A DNA stretch of 64,000 nucleotides from contig JASAMV010000803.1 in assembly GCA_030248065.1 (NCBI GenBank), forward strand, positions 1 through 64,000, written 5' to 3'. Under the pieces are notes generated by a model. That model worked only from the letters and a program-made list of their open reading frames with translations. It ran no database searches and was not told the origin of the DNA. Shown here in pieces: positions 26,488-37,965 of the stretch. The position numbers and the translations under genes are program-made. Every line of letters begins with the position of its first letter. The stretch's first letter is position 1. The stretch is from Rhynchonema sp. JSB1_4 (lineage: Eukaryota; Nematoda; Chromadorea; Monhysterida; Xyalidae).

Positions 26488-27161
26488 TGGGTTTTTGACC
26501 CTCCCTTGGCCCAAAGCTGGATCCGCCACTGTGCTCAGCCATGAGAGCTGAGGTTTCGGAGTTAACGCCAGCACAACTTTTAGCTGATTTCACATTTTCA
26601 CAGCCGATTGATATTGCTGTTTATTGTTTCTGATTCTTTATTCCGTTCATTTCTTCAACAGTTTTCAGCGGACAAGATCAACACTTAAATTTTCCGTCCA
26701 GACACTGTATGGTTTCACTTTGATGTACATACAGTATGTAGACATATGGGATTATGATCGATTTGATCCATATGCCGATTAAGACATTACCGCAAACATA
26801 CTTATCACAATCATAAAATACAAAAACCAGTTTTACAACGCTTTTTTAAGAGCAGAAGTGGTATAGTCGAGCCAGGTGATTTTTAATCTGCAGCCAGGTG
26901 TATAACTGAATTAACCTGTGTCTGTGCATGAGTGTTGCGGAATCAGAAACCATAAATTTCAAGGCATGGATAATCCAGATCTATATACATATACATATAG
27001 GTGCACCGAACGCATGTAACATGCGTATAACTGTAACTTTCACTATTTTTAACACAATTCGATTCGGCATTACTAATGCCAATACAATTTTTTGAAATCT
27101 CCATTTCTCAGCGTTCACTTTTTGCGCAAACCAGGACAAAACATGAAGATTTGTTCACCTG

Positions 27162-27329
27162 CAGTCAAACCTCCACACATATCCACATGATGAACAGAGC
27201 TGAACCCATACAGAGTCATGCTGGTTAATGACTTGTTTGACATCATCTGGGGTCAGAAAGTTGGTAGTAACCAACGATTCGTTCACTGTGTACAGAGAGA
27301 GAGAGGTCCACTATGTGGAGGTTTGACTG
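27162..27329. mobile_element. Short MITE with CAGTCAAACCTCCAC termini
   Basis: The left end CAGTCAAACCTCCACA and right end TGTGGAGGTTTGACTG are inverted repeats of at least 16 bp enclosing a 168-bp element without coding sequence. This terminus type is typical of pogo/Tc1-mariner-derived MITEs. A related end (GGTTTAACTGTA) occurs near 33080. Confidence 0.75.
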
Positions 27330-27740
27330 TACAATATAACCGGCGTTACTCACTGGGAACAAACATGAGAACAAGGTTTCACTAGTCCTTCTGTGGACTT
27401 CGAGTTTCTTGGGAAGTTTTTTCTCACCGGCTGACAGTCAGCGTGAACGCGCGTGCACGCACGAAGGGCATTGCTCAATCCGAATGTGTCAGAATGTGAA
27501 CAGAACTTGTGATCTTCCGGTAGTTCGTGCACCGACGATCCTGCCACCTGAACACAACCATGCTATTGAAAGTGCATCAATTGCAAATCGTCACTTTCGT
27601 CACTGCATGGCTGTGTTCCGCACAGGTTGGTCGTCGTAACTGAAGATATTCCTATCGATTTTCAATTTCGAATAACCGGTTGGCCTTCCGGTTCCTTCCA
27701 CGTTGATCGTTATTCTGTCCTTCTAAACTCTCGATTTGAC

Positions 27741-27960
27741 CTGCCTTGCCTTTGACCGATATGGCAAAATGCTCTGTAGTATCTTCACTGGTGTATTGAT
27801 CTCGTTGACGCTTTCTTTGAGTCATATCCTTGGTTTGGCAATATTCCGTATTGATACCAAACATGGGCACTGCATATGTGTTTATTGGTTTTGCACACCC
27901 GCGTACCCGTTCAAAGTTTTTTTCTGGTTCAACCAACATCAACCTCATGACCACTGTATG
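27741..27960 (-). CDS. Weak candidate exon
   Basis: The minus-strand frame is open for about 100 codons and can end at a donor (gtcaaa) after AISVKGKAG. It contains the charged stretch TQRKRQRDQYTSEDTTEHF. There is no clear acceptor and no family similarity. Listed only because the frame is long for this AT-rich region. Confidence 0.2.
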
Positions 27961-28471
27961 CACAAATGGAGCACACCAGCGGGTGCCGATTGATGTGCAT
28001 AAGATTATACATGATGCACAATCAACATTTCTGGTTGTCGCCCTACATCCGCCTTATTGTGTTGTAAGTGACGCATGTGCCTGTTGCACATGCGTCCTCT
28101 ATCATCTCACCCGGCGTTCATGGGGGGAGACAAACAAGCGAGTGAGTTTGTGTTTAAAGTCACATTTGAAAACTACAAAACAATTAGTCTAAAATCCTGA
28201 GCTGCGCAACCATCGCCGTGTCCCAGTTACGCAAAAAAATCACACGCTCGTAGCGTTTTTACGACGTGCTGTCGTGGGTACCACAGCGGTCTTTGAAGGT
28301 AAAGTTTTATTGGAAATTGTTGTTTTGGTTTCCGCGTGTCAAGTGACGTACTACAGAGGTTAACTGTTCTTCCAACCTAGTCACAACTGTAACCAAATTA
28401 TTGCATAAATCGCCTACTGTACATATTTGTGCGTGTGCCGCTGCTGCAGGCAGTGTGTACAAATTGAGACG

Positions 28472-28655
28472 TACCATCACACGCGTGCGCTAATGTGAGA
28501 ATGGCTTGTCACAACAACAAGCACATCGAAATAAAAAAAACATTTTTAAAACACCTCTCACTAATCCTTTTCTCCCAATATTCTTTCTTATTTTTTTTTA
28601 AAAATAGCTGGTGGCTGGACTATACCATCACACGCGTGCGCTAATGTGAGAATGG
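28472..28655. repeat. Direct repeat pair, 33 bp
   Basis: An identical 33-bp unit, TACCATCACACGCGTGCG followed by CTAATGTGAGAATGG, occurs at 28472-28504 and 28623-28655. The 118 bases between contain an A-rich tract and a T-rich tract. Such an exact pair could be a short tandem duplication or long flanking repeats of an excised element. Confidence 0.85.
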
Positions 28656-29560
28656 AATTCGATTTGTATCCGATTTTTTTCCCATCACGCTATCATGGAG
28701 CGCTTGACGGTGACGCCTCAAATCATACGCACGTAATTTGCACAGCTACTTAGGATGTGGCGAACTAGATGCAGCGCGTGCTGCGTCGAAGTTCGCTTCA
28801 TTTACCAATGTAACCTATGTACTGTATGTATGTGTGATGCGGTATTCAGGGCCTTGGCGCAGCACACTGTGCCAACAATTTATTATAGTGTAAAACATAT
28901 GCGCGCGCTTCAATACATGCCCAACGCGCATGCCATTTGCAGATGACTGCCGCAGACAGACACCAATTGAGACAAAGCATCCATCGCCGCACTTTACACA
29001 CACCACCCCCCACCCTAACCCCCCCCCCAAGCGCGTGTGTCTGAGACTGAGAGTACATTCTTGAAAAACTACAGTTTTTTTCAAATTTCATGTTCGTTGT
29101 TCAAAAATCAGACTACGGTCGTTCCTCGTTTCATGATGGTTATGACGTGCGTGATACATACCTACTGCCTTACCTTTAATTCAGCTAGACTGCATTTTCG
29201 ATACAAAGAAATGACGATTACATTCTATTATTTTTATTTTGTTATTATTTATTATTGTTATTCCATTTATTTATTCATTTTCTTATTTGGACTCCCGCCA
29301 AGATAATCTTTTTTTAGTTTCAGAATTGTTTATCTTGTGGTCAGTGTGGCGACAGAGTGTGTGGAATGGAAAGTCTTTTTTGTGTTTGTTTTCCGATAAA
29401 TAACGCGCTGACAGAAAAGAACTGACGCCATTGTCATCGCAATTTGTTCAATTCGTTTATTGTTGCAGACGATCATTAATTTATTCCTCGTCACTAACGG
29501 CAGCGCAGGAGATCGAAATGCAATAAATCGAATCTTGCCATCTTGCGAATCACAAGACGA

Positions 29561-29903
29561 CTAAATCAATTTGAAAATGGTCATTGGTCTGTGATCGAAT
29601 TTGATGAATGCATTGACTGTGAAAGGAGCAGAAAGTCGCCCGATATACATGCGAGTATGATTTGCTACCTGCCCATGGACGTACGCTGAGTGGCTCATCA
29701 TAAACCACGCAGACCGACCGACAATGGTTGATATGCTGCTGAGAGCTATTGGCCTGTTGCTCATACTCAGTATTGGTGGTCGGACGTGTACGACCGGGTT
29801 CTTCGATGCACTTTACAATCCACTGAACGATCACGGTCAAAGCACGCTCATCGATACGACAAGCGCCGGTTAGTCGCAGCGATAAAATGCTGGTGCAGTA
29901 AGA
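29561..29903 (-). CDS. 3' end of an unrecognised gene
   Basis: Two exons, 29903-29669 and 29616-29561, join in phase and end with a TAG stop. The acceptor of the first is a textbook TGATGTTTCAG. The translation has several cysteines (SYCTSIL, TGACRID, VKCIEEPG, NHCRSVCVVYDE) and a polar middle rich in Thr, Asn and Gln, ending VNAFIKFDHRPMTIFKLI. It could be part of an extracellular protein, but I do not recognise it. Upstream exons were not found; the plus-strand CCP gene begins 209 bases beyond. An ATG 21 bases upstream of the acceptor could alternatively make this a two-exon gene starting MQFFLMF. Confidence 0.5.
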
Positions 29904-30111
29904 CTGAAACATCAGAAAGAATTGCATCTACTTGGTGATCGGACAGCACTTTGTCGGCCGATCGCAGTCTATTGGTGTGAATTGTCTACCCAGTCCGATC
30001 TGGTCAGCTCACGTGGTTTGGCACCGGCTCGGGGTCTAACGAATGTGGTTTTTGTTGGGAAAGCGAAGGGTCAAGTGCGTTTGCCCACTTCACGACACCG
30101 TTTCATTGCAG

Positions 30112-32669
30112 ACAGTGCGTGCTATCAATTCAACGTGCCACAAGTGACCGAAGTGTTCGATCCAAACGAGGACCCGGTGCCGATCGGCGGTGACGTCACG
30201 TTGACGTGCATCAAACCGTACTACAACTCGCAGGACAAACCCGCCGTGATTCATTGCAATCAGGACTCGCAATGGCTACAGTTATCGTTGGACACCGAAA
30301 AGTATTGCGACAGATGTGCGTATGACGCATGCAGCAGCCGTTTTAATCAATATATCGTATAATTTGGGCACAACTGGAATAATGGCGGGGGATCGAATTG
30401 GGGCCCACTGTCTTCAAGACAGACTGATGTGATCCAATAGGTCCGATGCAATTACCAAAATTGCGATAGATCAACATTTTATAGAAACAGAGACACGCAA
30501 TTAGCGATGGCACCGTCGCGTTACTCCCGTATGAAAACACCACATGCGATATTAATATTTTTAATGTCATGTAACGTTTGGGCCCTGACTAAAAAGGAGA
30601 GGAACGTTTTGCAAAAAATGTCAACTGTATCTTGCCCGCAATCGCGAGTGCGTGCACGCAGCGGGAATAAATTTTGCGTGGGAGGCGGGCCCACGCCTTA
30701 CAAGGTGTGTGTAGTTTAGGCTTCTCAAGGTGAGTCTTGTCAAAATTTCGAGACTATTGAGTTTTGAGTTTGAGTTTTAAACTCGCGCAACAACTTAAAT
30801 GATGCATATGTCGCTCACCACTACCGTGCTAGCTTCGATTAGCACTGCCGTGCTAGCTCCTACAAGATCTATATGTATAGTTCCTCCATCCCGCACAATT
30901 CCACTGCCGACCCCTGCGCCGAACTCGAGACGCAACAAAATGTCCGGGACCCAGACGGGGTCCGGATACTGAACCATCGTCCCATGGATGGCCCACGATT
31001 TCGATTTTAGATTGTGCGCCGGCCAAATTCATCGGAACGGCAACGGTGACGTCACCGGACCTGATCGACGGCTTGGTCCCGCATGGCAGCACGGTCGTGT
31101 TGTCGTGTCCCGATTATCAGAACTATTTATTGTTCGATGGTGAACACTACTTCACACATTCGTTGTACGCCAGCTGCAATCAGAGTCATTGGATCGGACC
31201 GGCCAAGATTCTGTCGCTCACTTACGATTGTATACCGGGTAAGTGTGTTGAATACGCACATTATGTATTTGAACAGCGCGAGTTTCAGGGAGGGTCGATC
31301 TCTATACTTCGGTTTCGCTTTGTTTCGAGACTCTGATTTATATGATCAAGACGTGTTTTGTGCGACACCGCTGTGATACAGCAGTCAGCCAGTGGTGCAC
31401 TGGCCGTATACCCGGCACGGTCTTGAAGAATAGACACAGCGTGCCAGCTGGTTGCAACACAACAAAAGTCAACCCAACGCTGGAAATTTTGTCATATTTC
31501 TCTTTTCGTCGAGAATTGCTGAGAAAATTCAGGATTGTTCTATTCGACCAAAATTGTTCAAACTGCCCCTTGACACCGGTTGATTTCAGTGTGCCAAAAG
31601 CCCCCATCCAATCTGGGCACGAACATCGACACGACGTCAATCGTGTACGCAGGGTCTGATCGTGCCGTGGCGACCAACACGTTCGTGACTGCACCCAATG
31701 GCAAGGCACTGATTGGCTGTCAGGGCACTGCCATCTGGGACGACACGTGGACAACCGAACGACGCAACTTTCATTGCGTCGGGCCCGACACCTGGCAGGC
31801 CATTCCAAACTGCATTAAAGGTGAGACACCAGATTTAAAGAAACGCAGTGAAAAATGGAATTTTTATGTCTCCCGACAGTTTGCACTCGATCGATAGCGT
31901 TGGGCGAAAACGTGGTGTTGGACCCAGATGTGCCGGCTCCGTTCACAAACCTCGTCAGCGGCACCAACTATGTGGCAAGTGGAGGCACGTGGCTGATGTT
32001 TCACAGCAAGCTGTTTGAATTTGGTCCAGTTCCAAAACGCTCAGAAAAATTTTAGTGCCGTGACTTTACATATTGCGCAAAATAAACGCTAAGAATGGAC
32101 AGCCACAAGCATATTTTCATTGTAAGACAGTGTATAATGCCAGTGTTATAGCAATAGCACAACATGCAGGCACGGCAAGTATCAAATGCATCAACGCAGA
32201 CGGGTACTATTGGTCGGACGGGGTGACTGGATCAACGGCCAAAACAATCACATGTCAAGAAGATGGCACCTGGGAAACGAGTCTCGACTGTGTTGGAGGT
32301 CGGTCATGAGCTCATTGCATTCGTAATTTTACGCAAAATCACCGAATATGCCCACACAAAAAATAACTAAGGACCAACTACCTGTGACTCTGATGCGAGC
32401 AAAGTGTACATGGATAGGTAAAATGCAGCGACAATGTCATTACAGTATGTCCAACGTCAAGTGTGCCCGATCTGATCAACGCTGCCAACTATCAGCGGAC
32501 ATTTATCAACATGTTGACAAGCACATTAGTGAAGGTGGGCAGTGGGGCAGCGGTGTACACGTGCAACACTCTCACACAATCATTCGCCACTGGCGCCAAT
32601 CGGCTGACAGTCACCTGCGTTGCGCCAAACACCTGGGCCAACACCGACCTCATTGCGCTGTGCACGTAG
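30112..32669 (+). CDS. Secreted multi-CCP (sushi-like) protein, 5' end missing
   Basis: Exons 30112-30315, 31011-31238, 31590-31820, 31880-31978, 32170-32298 and 32446-32669 encode five consecutive cysteine modules with the C1-C2-C3-C4 spacing and the late Trp of complement control protein (sushi) domains. Examples are LTCIKPYYN ... KYCDR, LSCPDYQNY ... YDCIPG, CQGTAIWDDTW ... IPNCIKG, TCQEDGTWETSLDC and VTCVAPNTWANTDLIALC. Every module boundary is a phase-1 intron, the usual exon-shuffling arrangement; the fourth module is split by one extra intron. The stop at 32669 comes two residues after the last cysteine, so there is no membrane anchor and the product is probably secreted. The signal-peptide exon was not identified upstream. 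Function (adhesion, immune recognition, complement-like control) is inference only. Confidence 0.78.
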
Positions 32670-33626
32670 TCGACCACGTCGGTGGCGCAAATCAATCATC
32701 TTGTACATATCAGTGTAATGAGCTGGAGTGATTCGTGTTACGTGTAATACCCATGTTCATGTAGTACCTATATATCACTAAATGTTTGGGGTGCTTAGCG
32801 TTCAGGAAACTTGAAAAGAGTTACCACACGTTCTGAATTTTCATGATCCAATGTCGCATTCAAGATCGCATTTACTGAAGGGGGATGGAGTCACACGCTA
32901 GCATGAAATCACCGAAGCAGCTAATTTCGTTTATTACAACCTCACAAGTTCACTGTACCGTACGGTACCCTCAGCGTCGTTCATTTGGCCACTCAACGGT
33001 TTAGCCCCCTACAGCTACACAGTGACCATTCCGTACAGTAAACAAACAGTTAAGTCCCGTACTGTGCACTGTGTGAAGGTTTAACTGTATTTGACAAATT
33101 TTGAGAGTGCGATCTTAAGGGTTATGAGTTATCGGCGATTATCTTGTGTGATGATGTCTTTTCCTTGTGTTTTGGTTGTCTATTTTTAATTAGCGAGTCA
33201 GGACATTCCTCAGATTTTATTCCAGCGCGCAATAAAGTGCTCAAATGGTATGATTATGTGTAACTTTGTTGAGTTCTGTGAACTTACTCATTCTTGCATT
33301 TGATAAAAAATAGCCTTGAAGCAACTGAGCATCACACTACATACATCCCAATTAAAGTGTGGCTCATTGCTATATTTTACATTTCATTTGGGAACCGGAA
33401 ACAAAGAGCTAGTGGCAATCCAATTATTTGAATATACACACCAAAACGAACAGTAACATTCTATGAATATTGTACAACGTGGAGCACGCGGAAATTCGGG
33501 TTCGGGGCCTGACTAATTTGCCACTATAACGAGGGTTCCACTATGTAGAGGTTCCCTATAAAGGGGGTTCAGTGTAGATATATTTTGGGAGTTATATTAT
33601 ATATAACACAATAACATAACATACAT
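32670..33626. other. Non-coding stretch with decayed transposon ends
   Basis: AT-rich. It contains remnants of pogo/mariner-type termini, such as GGTTTAACTGTA near 33080 and GAGGGTTCCACTATGTAGAGG near 33530. No coding exon is seen. Confidence 0.4.
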
Positions 33627-33917
33627 GTATAGGCAGTCCGCCGGCTCATGGCACTCAAGACACACAGGCTGCATGCTACATTACTGCCGTCAATGAATAC
33701 ATCTATTCTCTGCAGTTATCTGTTGAAACATCACCAAATTTTGCAACAGTGCAGAAAAGTGTTATGTCAAGCAGCAAATGAAAACCGGATAAATTAAAAA
33801 GCGGTCATCAAAGTATGACACGCGCTCAAAGCGTACATTTTGTTTAGAAAATGGCGTGTGCTGTTGCATGCGCACTGTGTGTATAAAAAGTGCCATGAGC
33901 CGATGGGTTGCCTATAC
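33627..33917. mobile_element. Complete 291-bp MITE
   Basis: Terminal inverted repeats of about 29 bp: left GTATAGGCAGTCCG ... CTCATGGCACT, right AGTGCCATGAG ... GGTTGCCTATAC. ACAT is present on both flanks. Copies of one end occur at 20929 (left end) and 50039 (right end, inverted), so the family is dispersed. There is no coding capacity. Confidence 0.88.
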
Positions 33918-34595
33918 ACATGTTATTGAATTGAAAAGCCGAGGCAACCCTTAATTTTTTTGGCAAAAAGAACAATTTGTGACATGTAGAATTTTGGCCC
34001 CCGAACAGGTCCCCTAGCGGAAGACATCCAGGAGGTTTCTGTGACCTATCAGAAGTGCGTCACAGTTTCAAAAGCAAACCCTGTTTGGGGCTCGTTCGTC
34101 TTTGCATTGGCTTTTATGACGATTTCTGTCTTCCTCCACAGTCTTTCCTTTGTTCTCTTCTATTTCATTTCTGGGACTGCGTGGGATCGGGTGATCGGGC
34201 GGGAGATAATTATGGGTGGGCAGTGTGGTGGCAGGCCAATCGACCCAAGATACCCTGGGGGGGGAAGGTTTCGGACTTACTCGAGATACCCCCCAGAGGC
34301 TACCCAAGATACCCCTATGGTCCGTCAAAAGGCGAAAAAAGGCCGTTTTTGCATGCAATTTTACTGCAAAATTGGCCTAAAAATGAGTATTTTTTGACAT
34401 TTTTGCCGAAAATTGGCCTAAAATGACCATTTTTGAGTGTTGGAGCGCGCGATGTTTGGGGGTCCCGAGGTCGAAAAACACCTATTTTTGCCTTTGAAAA
34501 CCATAAATCTGCTTACTCGAGATACTGTTACGGTAGCTCCGGCACAAGGCTGAGCACTGACCGCTGGTCAAGTGATCTCAGGCTTGTGGGCGGAG

Positions 34596-34990
34596 CAGTG
34601 TAGTTCCTGGTCCGGCGCGGCGGTTAGTGTACCTACCCCTTTTTTTCGTGAGGCGGTTAGTGTACCTCCCTGGGGGGGGGAAGGGGGGGGGGGAAGACCC
34701 AAAATCAGGAAAAAGTCACTTTTTGAGGTAGAAAATTTGACCTATTTTTACCCCTTTTTGGAAAAAATTCTTCAGAACAAGGGTATTTTAGCGACTTTTG
34801 AGAACATTGACCAAAAAATCACACATTTTAGGCCTAAAAATGCCCATTTTAGGCCTAAAAATGGCCATTTTAGGCAAAAGTTGAGGCGGTTAGTGTACCT
34901 GACGCGGCGGTTAGTGTACTAGTGTACCTTGGTCGCGGCGGTTAGTGTACCTTAGGGGGGGACCCCCCCTCCCCCCCAGGAACTACACTG
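34596..34990. mobile_element. Non-autonomous hAT element, 395 bp, intact TSD
   Basis: Perfect 15-bp terminal inverted repeats, CAGTGTAGTTCCTGG and CCAGGAACTACACTG, are flanked by an exact 8-bp target-site duplication GGGCGGAG (34588-34595 and 34991-34998). An 8-bp duplication with CAGTG termini is diagnostic of hAT-like transposons. Inside are five copies of GGTTAGTGTACCT-like units, G-homopolymers and TTTTAGGCCTAAAA palindromes. It has no transposase. Confidence 0.93.
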
Positions 34991-35074
34991 GGGCGGAGTC
35001 TTACCGGCTCGCTTCCATCCGTCTGCGTTATTGGTCATTCAGATATTGATAGAGATAGATATAGAGATTCAGAG

Positions 35075-35786
35075 CAGAGATCGCAGAGGTCCGGCCCGGT
35101 ATGCCTAAATTCGAACGAAATTACCATTTTTTTGAACCAAAATTTTCAAAAATTTTGCGCTTCGCGCAATAACATTTCCTAGTTCTTGATCTTTTCAGTC
35201 ATCGTTTTGAAGAAAGAAGCAGTGGTGTAGCTACCCATCCCATACCCAACCCAGGCCTTTGCACCAAAAAGCCTGCCTGCAATCAACCTACCTACTGTAC
35301 CGACCGGCCGAGCTAGGGGGTCATCCGGGAACAAAATTTTTATGTATACATATTGATGAGAATGTGCTCTTAAGCGCTAATTTCGCGCGTCACGTGCGAT
35401 TTTTCGCCTGTATGGAGTGAAAAATACCGATTTTAAACCATTTTTAGCCAAAAATTATACCTAAAACTGTACCAGCCGGGGCGGCGACTTGCGTACTGCA
35501 TCAGGATGGCGCGTCAATCTACCTACCTACCCCTTCCCCCCACCAGCTGCACCAGTGAAAACAAGTATTCTGCAGAAAATTTTCGAAAGTTTTTCAGCTT
35601 TTTGGACTTTTTCAGTTTTCGGCCCTTGAAAATTGGCTGACCGGGCCGGGCCGGGCCGGGCCGACCTCAAGCCAAAACGGGCCGGGCCGGGCCGACCTGC
35701 AGCCCTCCACCGGGCCGGGCCGGGCCGGACTTTTCGCCGACCGGGCCGGGCCGGGCCGACTTTACCCGGCCCGTTTCCGATCTCTG
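35075..35786. mobile_element. Non-autonomous hAT element with GGGCC satellite
   Basis: Starts CAGAGATCG and ends CGATCTCTG, flanked by the exact 8-bp duplication ATTCAGAG (35067-35074 and 35787-35794). Near the right end (35640-35770) it carries four blocks of repeated CCGGG/GGGCC pentamers. The CAGAG termini and GC-rich satellite relate it to the copy at 41434-41684. It has no transposase. Confidence 0.9.
35220..35557. mobile_element. Probable nested element
   Basis: Inside the preceding element, CAGTGGTGTAGCTACC at 35220 and AGCTGCACCAGTG ending at 35557 are imperfect inverted repeats. The flanks GAAAGAAG and AAAACAAG agree at six of eight positions. This fits an older hAT-type insertion nested in, or captured by, the larger one. 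The evidence is weaker than for its host. Confidence 0.45.
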
Positions 35787-36135
35787 ATTCAGAGACTCTT
35801 GGATTCTTGCATTCGTATTGATTGGTATTCTTAGTATTGGCTTTGCCCCTGCCTGATTCTTGGCCAGTTTGAGCACTTATTGATAGCAACGTAGTTGGAG
35901 TTGGATACTCCCGTGGCCCAACGTTTATCCAGTCCCCGAAGTACCCTGAATGTCCCTTTACCCTTGTATGTCGCCCCTTGTATATCCCCTTGGTTGCACC
36001 TTGTACATACCTGCACTTGTATCGTGTAATAATAATAAATAATAATCAGACACATGGCGGTCCACTGTAATGCCGTATCCTAAGAATCAGAAGAACCCAC
36101 TTTGCGAATATCACCCCCCAAACATAAGATTATGT

Positions 36136-36905
36136 CCAGTGCCAAGTCCTTCAAAAAAACCGCGGTTTTTTTATGAAAAAACCACGATTTTTTTCAATAT
36201 TTTGGGCAGCGTCGGCGTCGGGCCGGCTTCGGGATCCGGGAAGTCCGGCCCGGCCCTGCCCGACCCGACCACCATGGAAAACCTCGGCTGGGCCCGACAG
36301 TGCGGGCCGGAAAGTCCAGCCCGATTGTCACCTCATAAGTGAAGGGGGCATACCGTAAAATCTAAAACACAAGGGGGGCAGTATTTTTTCACTGACCCCT
36401 TTTAGGGGGAGGGGCTGTATTTTTGGGGGCTCTATTTTTGGGGGCTCTACTGGGGGCCACACACCGTACCGGCGAGAGGGAGATACTGTACCTTTGGGGA
36501 ACCCCTGCCCTGCCCTATGGGTGGGCACAATACCCACAATACCAATACTACTCAATACCAATGCCAGTATTGGTATTGGTATTGGGTACGATTTTGGTAT
36601 TGGGTATTGGGTTATACCTGGTATTGGTATTGGGACATTGGGTGCCAAAAGTGGTATTGTGCCCAGGCCTACCCCTGCCGCAGCAACAGCCCGCGTTTGT
36701 ATTATATGGCCGCGCCCGGACAGAAAAAAATTTAAAATGTGGGTGGGAGAGAAGCAAGGTTTTTGACACAAAATTGACCGCTCTGAACTTAAAATTGCAA
36801 ATAAGACTAGATCCAGTGTCAAATCCTGACGAAAAACCGTGTTTTTTTAATGAAAAACCACGATTTTTTCAATATTTTGGGCAATGTCGGGCTGGCCAGG
36901 CCCGA
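36136..36905. repeat. Two related repeat copies and a TATTGG microsatellite
   Basis: About 90 bases at 36136-36230 recur at 36811-36905 with the same order of blocks (AGTGYCAA, AAAACCACGATTTTTTTCAA, TATTTTGGGCA, then a GGCC-rich tail). Between them, 36540-36640 is built from ACCAATA and TATTGG units in opposite orientation, so it can fold. These resemble pieces of the GGGCC-bearing element family. Confidence 0.6.
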
Positions 36906-36908
36906 TTG

Positions 36909-37965
36909 ACATCTCTGCCTTGCAACCATCAATTTTTGGTTTTCATTGACAAAAAGGGTGTTTTTTCGATATCAAAACCCCAAAAATCGCGCGCTTCGTG
37001 CGCCAGCCAACCTCCATGTAATAGCTATTTTGGGCAAATTTACGGCCAAAATACAAAAGTACCAATTTTTCGTTTCAGACAGCCAGGCATCCGCCAAAAC
37101 CGCGATTGATTGGGCGGAATACTGTTGAAGAGTAGCGAACGAGACGATAAAGTTGCAGCCGGGCAACAAATAGCGAGTTATTTTGGTCTCGTAAATTGAT
37201 CTCTCCACCAAGTCGCATCAAGGTTGTCATCTATCTTGTGATCGTGAATTGTGGATGACAATAATGGGTCAGAAAGTGAGCGGTGGGATGTTACCGATGG
37301 CGGCCGATACGGTCAACGGGACTGCCGAACACGACGCTGATGCAACGCATGCTGTGCAACCCACTCAAGTTGGAAATCTTGTCTTTGTCGGAAATTCCTA
37401 ACACGTAGTTCAATTTTAAGTGTGACGAGCCAGTGCGATTCTCACGTCTCGTGAATGCATTGACTTTTGAGCCGGTCTTCTCAGCGTATGGATGGTTGAT
37501 GCAAACGTCAAAAACAGAGTGCCGCTGAAACAAGCAATGTTTTTATGGTCAAAATTGAAGTAGAATCGAAACCAGTGCAGTTCCTTCGTGGTCCGAGGTC
37601 CGGCGGGGAAGTTAGTGTACCTACGTTCCTCCTTTTTTGAGGGGAAATGGGTGGGCCCCTAGGGGAATGGGGAAGACATTCAGGACATAATTCAGGACAG
37701 TGTAGGGGATGGGGGATTCCCCCCTAAGGGGTAGGTACCTTGCAACCACCCCTTCGGGGGATGGGGGAGAAGGGTAGGCATCTTGCAACCATTCCGGGGG
37801 GGGGGGTACCTTGCAACCATCAATTTATGGTTTTCATAGACAAAAATGGTTTTTTTTCGATCTCAAAACCCAAAAAATCGCGCGCTCCGCTCGCAAACCT
37901 CCATGTGATAGCTATTTTAGGTAAAATAGCCAAAATGCAAAAAAGTACCAATTTTGCAGTATAAT
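36909..37965. repeat. Direct repeat pair, about 160 bp
   Basis: The segment 36909-37075 (CCTTGCAACCATCAATTT ... AAAAATCGCGCGCT ... CTCCATGT.ATAGCTATTTT) is repeated at 37806-37965 with modest divergence. The phrase CTTGCAACC occurs several more times between 37740 and 38100. The second copy lies inside the hAT element 37573-38316; the first lies outside any element whose ends I could define. Confidence 0.75.
37298..37526 (-). CDS. Candidate isolated exon in the transposon nest
   Basis: An open frame from an acceptor (tgcttgtttcag) to a donor (gtaacatc) encodes about 76 residues with good codon balance, including VFDVCINHPYAEKTGSKVNA and LKLNYVLGISDKDKISNL. It stands out from the surrounding repeats, which have no coding character. 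I do not recognise the family and found no neighbouring exon. It may be a single exon of a gene broken up or spread out by the insertions. Confidence 0.4.

Larger units (their letters stand above)
24465..29560. other. Region without a recognised gene
   Basis: Holds candidate isolated exons (25239-25341 and the open frame 27741-27960, both minus strand), a MITE at 27162-27329, a 33-bp direct repeat pair at 28472 and 28623, a C-homopolymer tract near 29010-29028, and a repeat shared with an OPA1 intron near 26440. No complete gene model could be assembled. Confidence 0.4.

Noticed and set aside
34041..34426. Two open frames near 34.1-34.4 kb
   Set aside because: Lie in repetitive sequence with GGGG runs and TTTTAGGCC palindromes, without family similarity.
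35527..35889. Open frame of 120 codons rich in Pro, Gly, Arg and Ala
   Set aside because: It is a translation of the CCGGG pentamer array inside a hAT element.
36423..37109. Open frame of 228 codons, the second longest in the window
   Set aside because: Composed of TATTGG microsatellite (Tyr/Gly/Ile/Leu repeats) and GGGCC-element sequence; no domain and no splice logic.
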